From CAZADS01 sp964483985 (GTDB taxonomy: Bacteria > Pseudomonadota > Alphaproteobacteria > Thalassobaculales > Thalassobaculaceae): a stretch of 21,945 nucleotides of DNA. The notes below the pieces were generated by a model. The model searched no databases. It was not told where the DNA came from and saw nothing but the letters and a program-made list of their open reading frames with translations. Positions 15,871 to 21,945 of the stretch are shown in pieces; position 1 is the first letter of the stretch; the number at the start of each line of letters is the position of its first letter. The stretch is taken from contig CAZADS010000089.1 of assembly GCA_964483985.1 (NCBI GenBank), positions 1 to 21,945 on the forward strand, given 5' to 3'. A program made the position numbers and the translations under genes.

Positions 15871-15910
15871 GTACCAATAACCCTGTATTTTTACGGATGT
15901 ATCTTGGTAC
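15871..15910. promoter_or_regulatory. Possible operator: spaced inverted repeat in the divergent promoter region
   Basis: GTACCAA (15871-15877) and TTGGTAC (15904-15910) are exact reverse complements with centres 33 bases apart, about three DNA turns. They lie in the 198-base gap between the divergently read binding-protein operon (-) and leuCD-like genes (+). Such spacing suits a dimeric or looping regulator, but the 7-bp arms could be chance and no regulator gene is in the window. Confidence 0.25.
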
Positions 15911-16029
15911 GATACTCATAGGTAAATCAAGTGACTGAAATTAAAAGCCTTTGTGGATTAAAAGAAATCAAATATAGGATTTTAATTTTGCGCATTAGTT
16001 TGCTGGAATATTGAGATTTGGAGAATAAT

Positions 16030-17442
16030 TTGTCTGAATTGAAAACACTATTTGAAAAAATTTGGAGCCAACACCTTATCAAAAATTTAAACAGTGATGG
16101 AGCCTGTTTAATCCATATTGATCGACATATGGTCCATGAATGCACTTCAGCTAAAGCATTTAAGGAATTAGATGAGGAAGGTCGCAAAACACGTAATCCT
16201 GAATTAACATTTGCAGTTATCGATCACATCATTTCCACAAAGCCGGGTAGGTCTGGCTACACGTTTTCCGGGGGGAAGGAGTTTGTAGACAGCATCCGGA
16301 AAAACTGTGATGCCCACGGGATTGAACTTATTGATGTTTCTGATTCCAGACAGGGGATCGTGCACGTAATTGCACCAGAACTGGGGATAGCATTGCCAGG
16401 AACTACTTTAGTGTGCGGGGACAGCCACACAGCTACTAGTGGAGCGTTGGGGTGTTGGGCCATGGGTATTGGGACAAGCGAGGTTAAGCATGTTCTGGCA
16501 ACGCAAGCACTCGTTCAACACAAACCCAAGTGCATGAAAATTAACTTTTCTGGAACAATAGACGAAGGTGTTTCTCCAAAGGATGTAATTTTATATACGA
16601 TCGGACAAGTAGGCGTGTCAGCTGGACGTGGCTATGTAGTAGAATACGGAGGTGAAGGCATCCGAGCTTTGGAGATAGAGGGGCGTTTAACTATATGCAA
16701 TATGTCAATTGAATTAGGGGCACGCTCTGGCCTAATTGAACCCGATGATAAGACGTTCCAATATTTGTCCGGCCGATCGTATTCACCAAAAGGAGCAGCT
16801 TGGGATCATGCGATTAAAAACTGGCGCCGGTTGCCAGGCGATCCCGGGGCAATGTTCGATAAACAAGAGAATATAGATTGTTCAAAGATTGCCCCCCAAG
16901 TAACCTGGGGCACGACGCCGCAGGATGTCATTAATATTGCTGAACACATCCCTGACCCGTCAAAAATTAAAGAAAAACAACGTCGTGAATCTATGGAAAA
17001 TGCACTGAATTACATGGGTTTAACACCAGGAATATCTATGTCGGGTTTAGAAGTTGATGTGGCGTTTATTGGATCTTGTACTAATTCCCGGTTATCGGAT
17101 TTAAAAGAGGCTGCAGCCATTGTAAAAGGGCGAAAGGTGAATCCTAAAATAAGGGCTTTGGTCGTGCCAGGATCGGCGCAAGTAAAACAAGAAGCCGAAA
17201 CAATTGGTTTGCACAAAATATTTCAGGCATCTGGGTTTGAATGGCGAGAGGCTGGTTGTCCAATGTGTGTGGCAGTGAACGATGACCAAGTAGGGGTCAA
17301 TGAACGCTCTATATCTACTTCAAATCGAAACTTTGAAAACCGCCAGGGGCCGCGCAGTCGCACTCACTTAGCCAGTCCAGCAACCGTTGCAGCTACAGCT
17401 GTAATGGGGGTGATAACCGATCCCAGAACTTTAACGACCTAG
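16030..17442 (+). CDS. leuC: 3-isopropylmalate dehydratase large subunit family (aconitase superfamily)
   Basis: 470 residues from TTG 16030, chosen because GGAG (16020-16023) lies 6 bases before it and SELKTLFEKIW matches the family start; a TTG at 16018 has no site. The three [4Fe-4S] ligands are in place: C350 (GSCTNSR), C410 and C413 (AGCPMCVAVN). CGDSHTATSGALG, the GTSEVKHVLATQ block and STSNRNFENRQG are typical of LeuC. The enzyme isomerises 2-isopropylmalate via a dehydrated intermediate; paralogues act on citramalate-like or other 2-hydroxy acids. It is followed 14 bases later by the small subunit. No leuA or leuB is in view, and the cluster is flanked by catabolic-type genes, so a specialised substrate is possible. 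Family certain; the leucine-pathway role is not. Confidence 0.88.
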   Translation: MSELKTLFEKIWSQHLIKNLNSDGACLIHIDRHMVHECTSAKAFKELDEEGRKTRNPELTFAVIDHIISTKPGRSGYTFSGGKEFVDSIRKNCDAHGIELIDVSDSRQGIVHVIAPELGIALPGTTLVCGDSHTATSGALGCWAMGIGTSEVKHVLATQALVQHKPKCMKINFSGTIDEGVSPKDVILYTIGQVGVSAGRGYVVEYGGEGIRALEIEGRLTICNMSIELGARSGLIEPDDKTFQYLSGRSYSPKGAAWDHAIKNWRRLPGDPGAMFDKQENIDCSKIAPQVTWGTTPQDVINIAEHIPDPSKIKEKQRRESMENALNYMGLTPGISMSGLEVDVAFIGSCTNSRLSDLKEAAAIVKGRKVNPKIRALVVPGSAQVKQEAETIGLHKIFQASGFEWREAGCPMCVAVNDDQVGVNERSISTSNRNFENRQGPRSRTHLASPATVAATAVMGVITDPRTLTT

Positions 17443-17456
17443 AAACGAATGTCGCT

Positions 17457-18074
17457 ATGGAAGCATTTACCCGCATAGAAGGTGTTGCCGCAAGTTTGCC
17501 TCGGCCTAATATAGATACGGACGCAGTGATACCAATCAAATATCAACGTTCTCTATCTGCGGACCTTGGTGAAGGCTTATTCGGTGGCTGGCGATACGAT
17601 ATATATGGAAAAGAGATTGAAGATTTCGTTCTTAACCGAGCACCTTTTAGAGAGAGCAAAATCTTAATAGGAGGGATAAATTTTGGATGTGGGAGTTCTA
17701 GAGAGGCGGCAGTTTGGGCTATTATGCAGTTTGGTGTCCGGAGCGTAATTGCACCCAGCTTTAGTGACATCTTCACTGAAAACGCATATAAAAATGGCCT
17801 TCTGCCTGTAATTCTTGATCTAGAAGAAGTGGAACGGCTACATCGACACTGCCAAACGTCTGAAAACCCGCTGGTTTGTGTTGATTTAGAGCATTGTATT
17901 GTAGAAATCCCGAATTCGTACTCATTTAGTTTTAGTATTTCAAAATCAAGGAGAGTCGCATTAATGGAAGGGCTCGATGAGATCGGCCTGACATTAAAGC
18001 ATTCGGATGATATTGACTGTTTCCAAGCAGACAACGCAAAAATGTTCCCATGGATATTTGATAGGGGATTATAA
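17457..18074 (+). CDS. leuD: 3-isopropylmalate dehydratase small subunit family
   Basis: A 205-residue swivelling-domain subunit partnering the large subunit encoded 14 bases upstream. ATG 17457 opens MEAFTRIEGVAASLPRPNIDTD, the expected N-terminus with the NIDTDAVIP substrate-contact segment; the ribosome-binding site is weak, suggesting translational coupling. The family signature NFGCGSSRE is present, followed by APSFSDIFTENAYKNGLLPV. In classical LeuD the SSRE motif continues with His-Ala (SSREHA); here it reads SSREAAVWAI, as in divergent paralogues (often SSREGAVWAL) from alphaproteobacteria. That His-to-Ala change, and the lack of leuA/leuB, raise the possibility of an isomerase for another 2-hydroxy acid. 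The 3' end is convergent with a TauD-type gene 108 bases away. Confidence 0.88.
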   Translation: MEAFTRIEGVAASLPRPNIDTDAVIPIKYQRSLSADLGEGLFGGWRYDIYGKEIEDFVLNRAPFRESKILIGGINFGCGSSREAAVWAIMQFGVRSVIAPSFSDIFTENAYKNGLLPVILDLEEVERLHRHCQTSENPLVCVDLEHCIVEIPNSYSFSFSISKSRRVALMEGLDEIGLTLKHSDDIDCFQADNAKMFPWIFDRGL

Positions 18075-18182
18075 TATTAATTGCTTTTCTGAAATTCTGA
18101 GAATGATAAATATCAAAGAACGAAGGTGCGATCCTCTAAGCATTTCTGATTTCGATGGATAAGAGTTTTGGAATTGTTGAGA

Positions 18183-19076
18183 TTAACGGTTGCCGAATAA
18201 AATATCTCGAAAAGGCTTATCACCTTTTACTACAACACGATGGACTGTTCGCGCCTCCTTGATTGGATCGTAGGGCTCCACACAATGCAAGGTGCACCGA
18301 TTGTCCCACATTAAAATATCATTTACTTGCCATTGATGACGATACACAAATTCTTCTTTAGTAGCATGCTGTTCTAGTTCTTGTAGCAAGGATTCACCCT
18401 CAGATATATCCATTCCCGCTACATGACTAGCATGATTCCCTATATATAATGCCTGTCGACCGGTCTCGGGATGAGTCCGAACGATTGGGTGTTCTACTGG
18501 TGGGGCAGCGGCTAATTCCGAATCGGTAGCCGGTCTGTCTTTAGATTTTTCCCGGCTTCGTTTCCAACTATGAATCGCATTAAGATTTTCTATTTTTTCC
18601 TTGAGGGGAATTGAAAGGCTTGCATATCCCTGAGACATATCTGCAAACATCGTACTTCCCCCGACGCCAGCAATCTTAGGGGAACGAAGAATGGTTGTGA
18701 GAGATGGTGTAGGAGTATAAGATTTATCAGTGTGCCATATGAGTGTACCCCGCTCAATCTCGCCCGTAGTTGTCCCATCCTTATTTTGGTTGCTAAAAAC
18801 TTGAACTTTTGGATGTCCTTTTAGGTGAGTGTCCCGGTTAATATGAATATCAAGTTCACCAAATCTTTCAGCAAACGCCAAGTGCGATTCATCATCAAGC
18901 GGTTGGTTTCGAAAAAATAAAACTTTATGGTCCAAGAACGCTTGATAAATTTGACTAAAGGCTGCGTCAGTAATGATATTTTGAAGGTTGATACCACGGA
19001 TTTCCGCTGAGAACGTATTCTTGCCCGGATGCACGGTAATTTGGTCTACGTTTGATTTTATTTCCGCAATAGTCAT
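18183..19076 (-). CDS. TauD/TfdA-family Fe(II)/2-oxoglutarate dioxygenase
   Basis: 297 residues. The 2-His-1-carboxylate iron site is visible: H115 and D117 (IWHTDKSY) and distal H263 (WDNRCTLHCVEPYD); R279 (RTVHRVVV) should bind 2-oxoglutarate. The start region ITVHPGKNTFSAEIRGINL and the segment DHKVLFFRNQPL are standard for this family. Members couple 2-oxoglutarate decarboxylation to hydroxylation of taurine, chlorophenoxyacetates, alkyl sulfates, carnitine-like compounds and others; the substrate cannot be read here. ATG 19076 has GAGG 8 bases upstream. It is convergent with the leuD-like gene and divergent from the PhyH-type gene; a paralogue at 20204 shares its layout but is clearly diverged, so they are not a recent duplication. 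Confidence 0.93.
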   Translation of the reverse strand: MTIAEIKSNVDQITVHPGKNTFSAEIRGINLQNIITDAAFSQIYQAFLDHKVLFFRNQPLDDESHLAFAERFGELDIHINRDTHLKGHPKVQVFSNQNKDGTTTGEIERGTLIWHTDKSYTPTPSLTTILRSPKIAGVGGSTMFADMSQGYASLSIPLKEKIENLNAIHSWKRSREKSKDRPATDSELAAAPPVEHPIVRTHPETGRQALYIGNHASHVAGMDISEGESLLQELEQHATKEEFVYRHQWQVNDILMWDNRCTLHCVEPYDPIKEARTVHRVVVKGDKPFRDILFGNR

Positions 19077-19311
19077 ATTTAATTCCTCAAATTATGGCAC
19101 CGCATTGTAAAAACTTTAGCTCGAGTTAAGCTATATAATCTTTATTAAATCCGTGAAAATCGACTACTTGATAGGTTCTGATATTGTCATAGATTAAAAG
19201 CATGGTTTCTAAATTCCTCTATGGAATAGAAAAGCGTTTGTAAAGTCTATAAAATGAGTTTTTTTGAAATACCCATGCAAAAGTCTTGAATGGAATTTTA
19301 GGGATATCTCG

Positions 19312-20115
19312 ATGGAATTAGGACTGAAATTGAAATCAGAAGAAATTGCTCACTACAAAAATGAAGGATTTTTAATCCCTGAATATAAACTGCCTGATGA
19401 AATGGTAAACCGAATGAGGGATTCTCTATTGCAGCTTATAGACGCTAATTCGCATCTGGAATCGGATGTTATGTATGGTCCGCATATATCGTTTAATCCG
19501 GGACAAAAAATGAGGGGTGATCCAGTTTGGTTGAATTATGCGAGTCATCCGCCTATTTTGGATATTCTTGAGCAATTAATCGGGCCGGATTTTCTGCTAT
19601 GGGGTACAACGGTCTTTGGTAAACCAGCGAATGGTGGCAAACGGGTACCTTGGCATCAAGATGGTGAATATTGGCCAATAGAACCATTGAGCAATGCGAG
19701 TGTATGGATTGCTCTGGACGATTGCACACCAGACAATGGATGTTTACAGATAATTCGGGGTTCGCATAAAGAACGACGTTTATTCAATCACTACAACGAC
19801 GATTCAGATTCCTTACTAATTCACGAGGTCGCGGATGAATGTGAATATGATACCTCAAAAGCCTGTGACATATCTTTGAAGTCGGGCGAGTTTGTTATAT
19901 TTGATGTCTTTTCAATCCATGGAAGCCACCCAAACAACTCGCATAAACGAAGGGCAGGTTTTGTTCTTCGTATTATGCCTACGACTTCTTTCTTTAATCA
20001 CAAACGACAAGACGTTGCCCTCAAAACCCCTATACTTGACTGGGCAAATCGGCCGTTATTTTTGTTAAGGGGTCGAGACATATGCGCCCGTAATAATTTT
20101 CTTTTGGGGCATTAG
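19312..20115 (+). CDS. Phytanoyl-CoA dioxygenase (PhyH)-family protein
   Basis: 267 residues from ATG 19312, which has AGGG upstream and gives the usual family start (LKSEEIAHYKNEGFLIPE); the frame is open upstream to a TTG at 19264 with no support. Iron ligands: H115 and D117 (WHQDGEYWP) and H203 (IHGSHPNNS); R214 in HKRRAGFVLR is the likely 2-oxoglutarate contact. DDCTPDNGCLQIIRGSH is a hallmark of PhyH oxygenases. Bacterial members hydroxylate varied small molecules (ectoine, phosphonates, natural products), so the phytanoyl-CoA name denotes the family only. It is divergent from one TauD-type gene and 88 bases ahead of another on its own strand, with a 10-bp hairpin in between. Confidence 0.92.
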   Translation: MELGLKLKSEEIAHYKNEGFLIPEYKLPDEMVNRMRDSLLQLIDANSHLESDVMYGPHISFNPGQKMRGDPVWLNYASHPPILDILEQLIGPDFLLWGTTVFGKPANGGKRVPWHQDGEYWPIEPLSNASVWIALDDCTPDNGCLQIIRGSHKERRLFNHYNDDSDSLLIHEVADECEYDTSKACDISLKSGEFVIFDVFSIHGSHPNNSHKRRAGFVLRIMPTTSFFNHKRQDVALKTPILDWANRPLFLLRGRDICARNNFLLGH

Positions 20116-20116
20116 T

Positions 20117-20141
20117 TGATTACTAAAATTATTAGTAATCA
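20117..20141 (+). terminator. Hairpin just after the PhyH-type gene
   Basis: TGATTACTAA (20117-20126) and TTAGTAATCA (20132-20141) pair perfectly over 10 bp with a 5-base loop, beginning two bases past the stop codon. The stem is AT-rich and no U tract follows, so it may be a weak terminator or a 3'-end stabiliser ahead of the second TauD-type gene. Confidence 0.4.
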
Positions 20142-20203
20142 TGAATAAAGAAATATTCTTAACTGTGTGACGACCTAAATGCCTTTTAATATAGGACTTT
20201 GTA

Positions 20204-21070
20204 ATGACGTTTTCTGCTAATCTCATCGGGCGAACATTAGGTGCTGAAATTGAAGGAGTCGATATTAGAAAATTGATTTCGACGGAAGTGTTTAATTCAG
20301 TGCAAGCAGCTCTTGACCAGCATTCAGTGGTAGTATTTAGGGAGCAAAATATAACAGAAATTCAACAAATTGAGTTTAGCAAAAAATTTGGTCCCCTGGC
20401 TACTTTTCATGAATCAGATAAAAGGTCAATTTCAGAGCCAGAGATTTTTCGAATATCCAATGTAGAGCAGCAAGGCAACAGCGTCAGAGATGGCCAAGAT
20501 TCTGTTCATACATATTTTACTAACGTCACACAAAGATGGCATACTGACGGCTCTTACAAAGCTATCCCTGCATATGCTACAACACTTTATGCATTAGAAA
20601 TTCCACCAAGCGGGGCAGATACTTTATTTGCCGATATGTTTGCTGCATATGAATCTCTTCCGTTAGATCAGAAACAAGAGCTAGAAAGGCGGCATATGGT
20701 TCATAATTACGAGAATAATATGCAGCTTACTAATGGACAAACGATGAGTGTGGAAGATAAACGAGCCCTTCCTCCCGTGACTCACCCGATAGTTAGAAAT
20801 CATTTGGACGGACGGAAATCCCTTTATTTAAGTGAGAATGTATCCCAATACGTTGGTGGGATGGGTATAGAGGATGGACGTAAAAGACTGAAAGAATTGA
20901 TTGCTTTTGCAACCCAGCCTCAGTTTATTTATCGTCATAAATGGCGCCGAGGGGATTTATTGATGTGGGATAATAGGTGTGTTCTTCATCAGGCAACTCC
21001 ATATGATTCGAATCGTTACCGTCGTACTATGTTGAGAACGGAAATTATGGGCGTGGTTCCGCCATTTTAG
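20204..21070 (+). CDS. TauD/TfdA-family Fe(II)/2-oxoglutarate dioxygenase (second copy)
   Basis: 288 residues. Iron ligands H113 and D115 (RWHTDGSY) and distal H262 (MWDNRCVLHQATPYD) are present, with R278 (RRTMLRTE) as the 2-oxoglutarate arginine. The N-terminus (LIGRTLGAEIEGVDI) and DQHSVVVFREQNI are standard. ATG 20204 has AGGA 7 bases before it. Compared with the paralogue at 18183 it lacks the long charged insert around residue 175 and differs in the lid before HTD, so the two probably take different substrates. It lies downstream of the PhyH-type gene on the same strand and could be transcribed with it or from its own promoter in the 88-base gap. Substrate unknown. Confidence 0.93.
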   Translation: MTFSANLIGRTLGAEIEGVDIRKLISTEVFNSVQAALDQHSVVVFREQNITEIQQIEFSKKFGPLATFHESDKRSISEPEIFRISNVEQQGNSVRDGQDSVHTYFTNVTQRWHTDGSYKAIPAYATTLYALEIPPSGADTLFADMFAAYESLPLDQKQELERRHMVHNYENNMQLTNGQTMSVEDKRALPPVTHPIVRNHLDGRKSLYLSENVSQYVGGMGIEDGRKRLKELIAFATQPQFIYRHKWRRGDLLMWDNRCVLHQATPYDSNRYRRTMLRTEIMGVVPPF

Positions 21071-21317
21071 CTGGCCAAACTAGGTTGGTTATTATTCTAA
21101 AACGACCAATCATTATTTGTAGTCACCAGTTTCAGAATCAGAAAAACAGGTCGTTTGTCAATTATTTTGATGGGGGAATTTGCATAGGTTATAGGAGCTT
21201 AACTTTAATTGAGGCCTTTTTGTAGCCCAAAAGAATGGTTCGAGGAAGGCGAAATGCCTCAATTAGCTGTGTTATTGAAGTATTTTTGTTAAATATACTA
21301 GTAATAATAATTATTAC

Positions 21318-21351
21318 CACAGCCGTTAATGTATAGACATTAACGGCTGTG
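21318..21351. repeat. 15-bp perfect hairpin downstream of the edge SDR gene
   Basis: CACAGCCGTTAATGT (21318-21332) and ACATTAACGGCTGTG (21337-21351) pair perfectly across a 4-base loop. It lies 132 bases past the stop of the minus-strand SDR and 247 bases past the TauD-type gene. The minus-strand tail is AT-rich (TAATAATTATTATTA) without a pure U run. It could terminate transcription from either side. Confidence 0.55.
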
Positions 21352-21447
21352 CCAAGGAGGCGGGTGAATCCTGTTGACACAGCTCCTTAGTGGAATTTGC
21401 ATTCTTTAAAGCCAGTTGTTTTGGAAATTACACGTGGCATTATCCTT

Positions 21448-21477
21448 ATCAACAATTAGTTAGGCTCCCGTAACGTA
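21448..21477 (-). pseudogene. Relic of an SDR C-terminus (duplicate of the adjacent gene's tail)
   Basis: Read on the minus strand these 30 bases give YVTGA-stop-LIVD and match, at 25 of 30 positions, the segment of the adjacent intact SDR that encodes YITGAELVVD (21513-21542). The five differences are two synonymous, two conservative (Ile/Val) and one Glu-to-stop, the pattern of a once-coding paralogue. No other part of a second SDR is recognisable around it. Confidence 0.6.
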
Positions 21478-21482
21478 CGGTA

Positions 21483-21945
21483 CTAACTGCTGGTGGAGCA
21501 TGTCCAACCTCCATCAACAACTAGTTCAGCGCCCGTAATGTAAGACGAGTCATCAGAACACAAAAAAAGTGTAGCATTGGCGACTTCCCAAACTTCACCA
21601 TTTCGTCCAAGGGGAACGCCTTTAAGCATTTTTGATCGAACTACAGGGTCGGCGGTTTGGCCTGACGTGCGCATTGGAGGCATTAAGCCCGGATGGACGC
21701 TATTAACACGTATATTATCTGGGCCAAACCGATCAGCCGCTTGCTTGGTTAACAAACGAACAGCGCCTTTGGATGCGTGGTAACCGCCGTGAATAAAACC
21801 TTGACCGAGAATCCCACTGATTGACGAAATATTTACTATTGCTCCCCCATTTGCCCGTAACAAAGCTGGGGCGCAGTGTTTTAAGCCGAAGAAGGGTCCG
21901 GTAGAATTAATATCCATCATTTTATGCCACAGTTCCGTGTCGTCG
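21483..21945 (-). CDS. Short-chain dehydrogenase/reductase, C-terminal part (5' cut by window edge)
   Basis: The last ~154 residues of a classical SDR; the frame is open through the window edge (DDTELWHKMMDINSTGPFFG), so the ATG at 21920 is an internal Met. Seen: structural Asn of DINSTGPFF, catalytic Ser of NISSISG, Tyr and Lys of YHASKGA, the NSVHPG block, and the C-terminal YITGAELVVDGG. This is an active-looking NAD(P)-dependent oxidoreductase, related to 3-oxoacyl-ACP reductase/glucose dehydrogenase-type SDRs; its cofactor loop and substrate cannot be judged because the N-terminus is missing. It is convergent with the second TauD-type gene. A degraded copy of its own C-terminal coding segment lies just beyond its stop codon. 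Confidence 0.93.
   Translation of the reverse strand, partial: DDTELWHKMMDINSTGPFFGLKHCAPALLRANGGAIVNISSISGILGQGFIHGGYHASKGAVRLLTKQAADRFGPDNIRVNSVHPGLMPPMRTSGQTADPVVRSKMLKGVPLGRNGEVWEVANATLFLCSDDSSYITGAELVVDGGWTCSTSS

Larger units (their letters stand above)
21071..21482. other. 412-bp non-coding stretch with nested inverted repeats and an SDR-tail relic
   Basis: No convincing gene. It holds three separate inverted repeats: AAACGACC/GGTCGTTT (21100-21107 with 21149-21156), TAATTGAGGC/GCCTCAATTA (21206-21215 with 21256-21265), and a 15-bp perfect hairpin at 21318-21351. A 63-residue frame on the minus strand with one hydrophobic stretch runs across the hairpin; its GTG start is too close to the nearest AAGGAG and it resembles no known family, so it is not called. 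The last 30-odd bases are a decayed copy of an SDR C-terminus. The region may be a transcript-end structure, a structured RNA or the scar of a rearrangement. Confidence 0.5.

Noticed and set aside
21189..21380. 63-residue minus-strand frame with a hydrophobic segment
   Set aside because: It runs through a perfect 15-bp hairpin, its GTG is only two bases from the nearest AAGGAG, and no family features are seen.
1..21945. CRISPR arrays, tRNA genes, IS elements or phage genes
   Set aside because: No regularly spaced repeats, cloverleaf-like segments, transposase or integrase motifs were seen in either strand.

Overview
The window is a moderate-GC (low 40s % by eye) bacterial accessory region with Gram-negative hallmarks: a signal-peptide-bearing outer-membrane beta-barrel ending in Phe, periplasmic binding proteins and a Zur-type zinc operator. 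Gene content (hydantoinase A/B, an IlvD/Edd dehydratase, a fused FbpB-type permease, a LeuCD paralogue, TauD and PhyH oxygenases, several SDRs) suggests a free-living or marine heterotroph, most likely an alphaproteobacterium. That placement is inference from content and was not tested by phylogeny. No tRNA, rRNA, IS element or CRISPR array was seen.

Layout. (1) 1-620: 3' end of a hyuB-like gene. (2) 813-3013: a divergent zinc module, a His-rich outer-membrane barrel (-) and a ZnuA-type zinc-binding protein (+), with an almost perfect Zur box between them. (3) 3473-5578: a hyuA-like gene with no adjacent hyuB. (4) 8737-5621 (-): a cupin, a carboxymuconolactone-decarboxylase-family protein and an IlvD/Edd dehydratase, separated by perfect hairpins. 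(5) 8959-9750 (+): an SDR-fold protein that has lost most of the catalytic tetrad and has no normal start codon. (6) 15831-9759 (-): a five-gene set of periplasmic binding protein, fused permease, SDR, ATPase and amidohydrolase, an apparent uptake-plus-catabolism operon. (7) 16030-18074 (+): leuC/leuD-like isomerase pair. (8) 18183-21070: three Fe(II)/2-oxoglutarate oxygenases (TauD-, PhyH+, TauD+). (9) 21071-21482: non-coding and rich in inverted repeats, ending in a decayed copy of an SDR C-terminus. (10) 21483-end (-): an SDR running off the right edge.

Functionally, most genes look like small-molecule uptake and oxidation or hydrolysis (hydantoins or lactams, hydroxy acids, unknown carboxylates). 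The ABC transporter operon carries its own SDR and metal-dependent hydrolase, so the imported compound is probably their substrate. The zinc module is a separate, Zur-controlled unit between the two hydantoinase-type genes. The best leads for something undescribed are the Zur-controlled porin/ZnuA pair, the transporter operon with embedded enzymes, the catalytically degenerate SDR, and the LeuCD plus three-oxygenase cluster.
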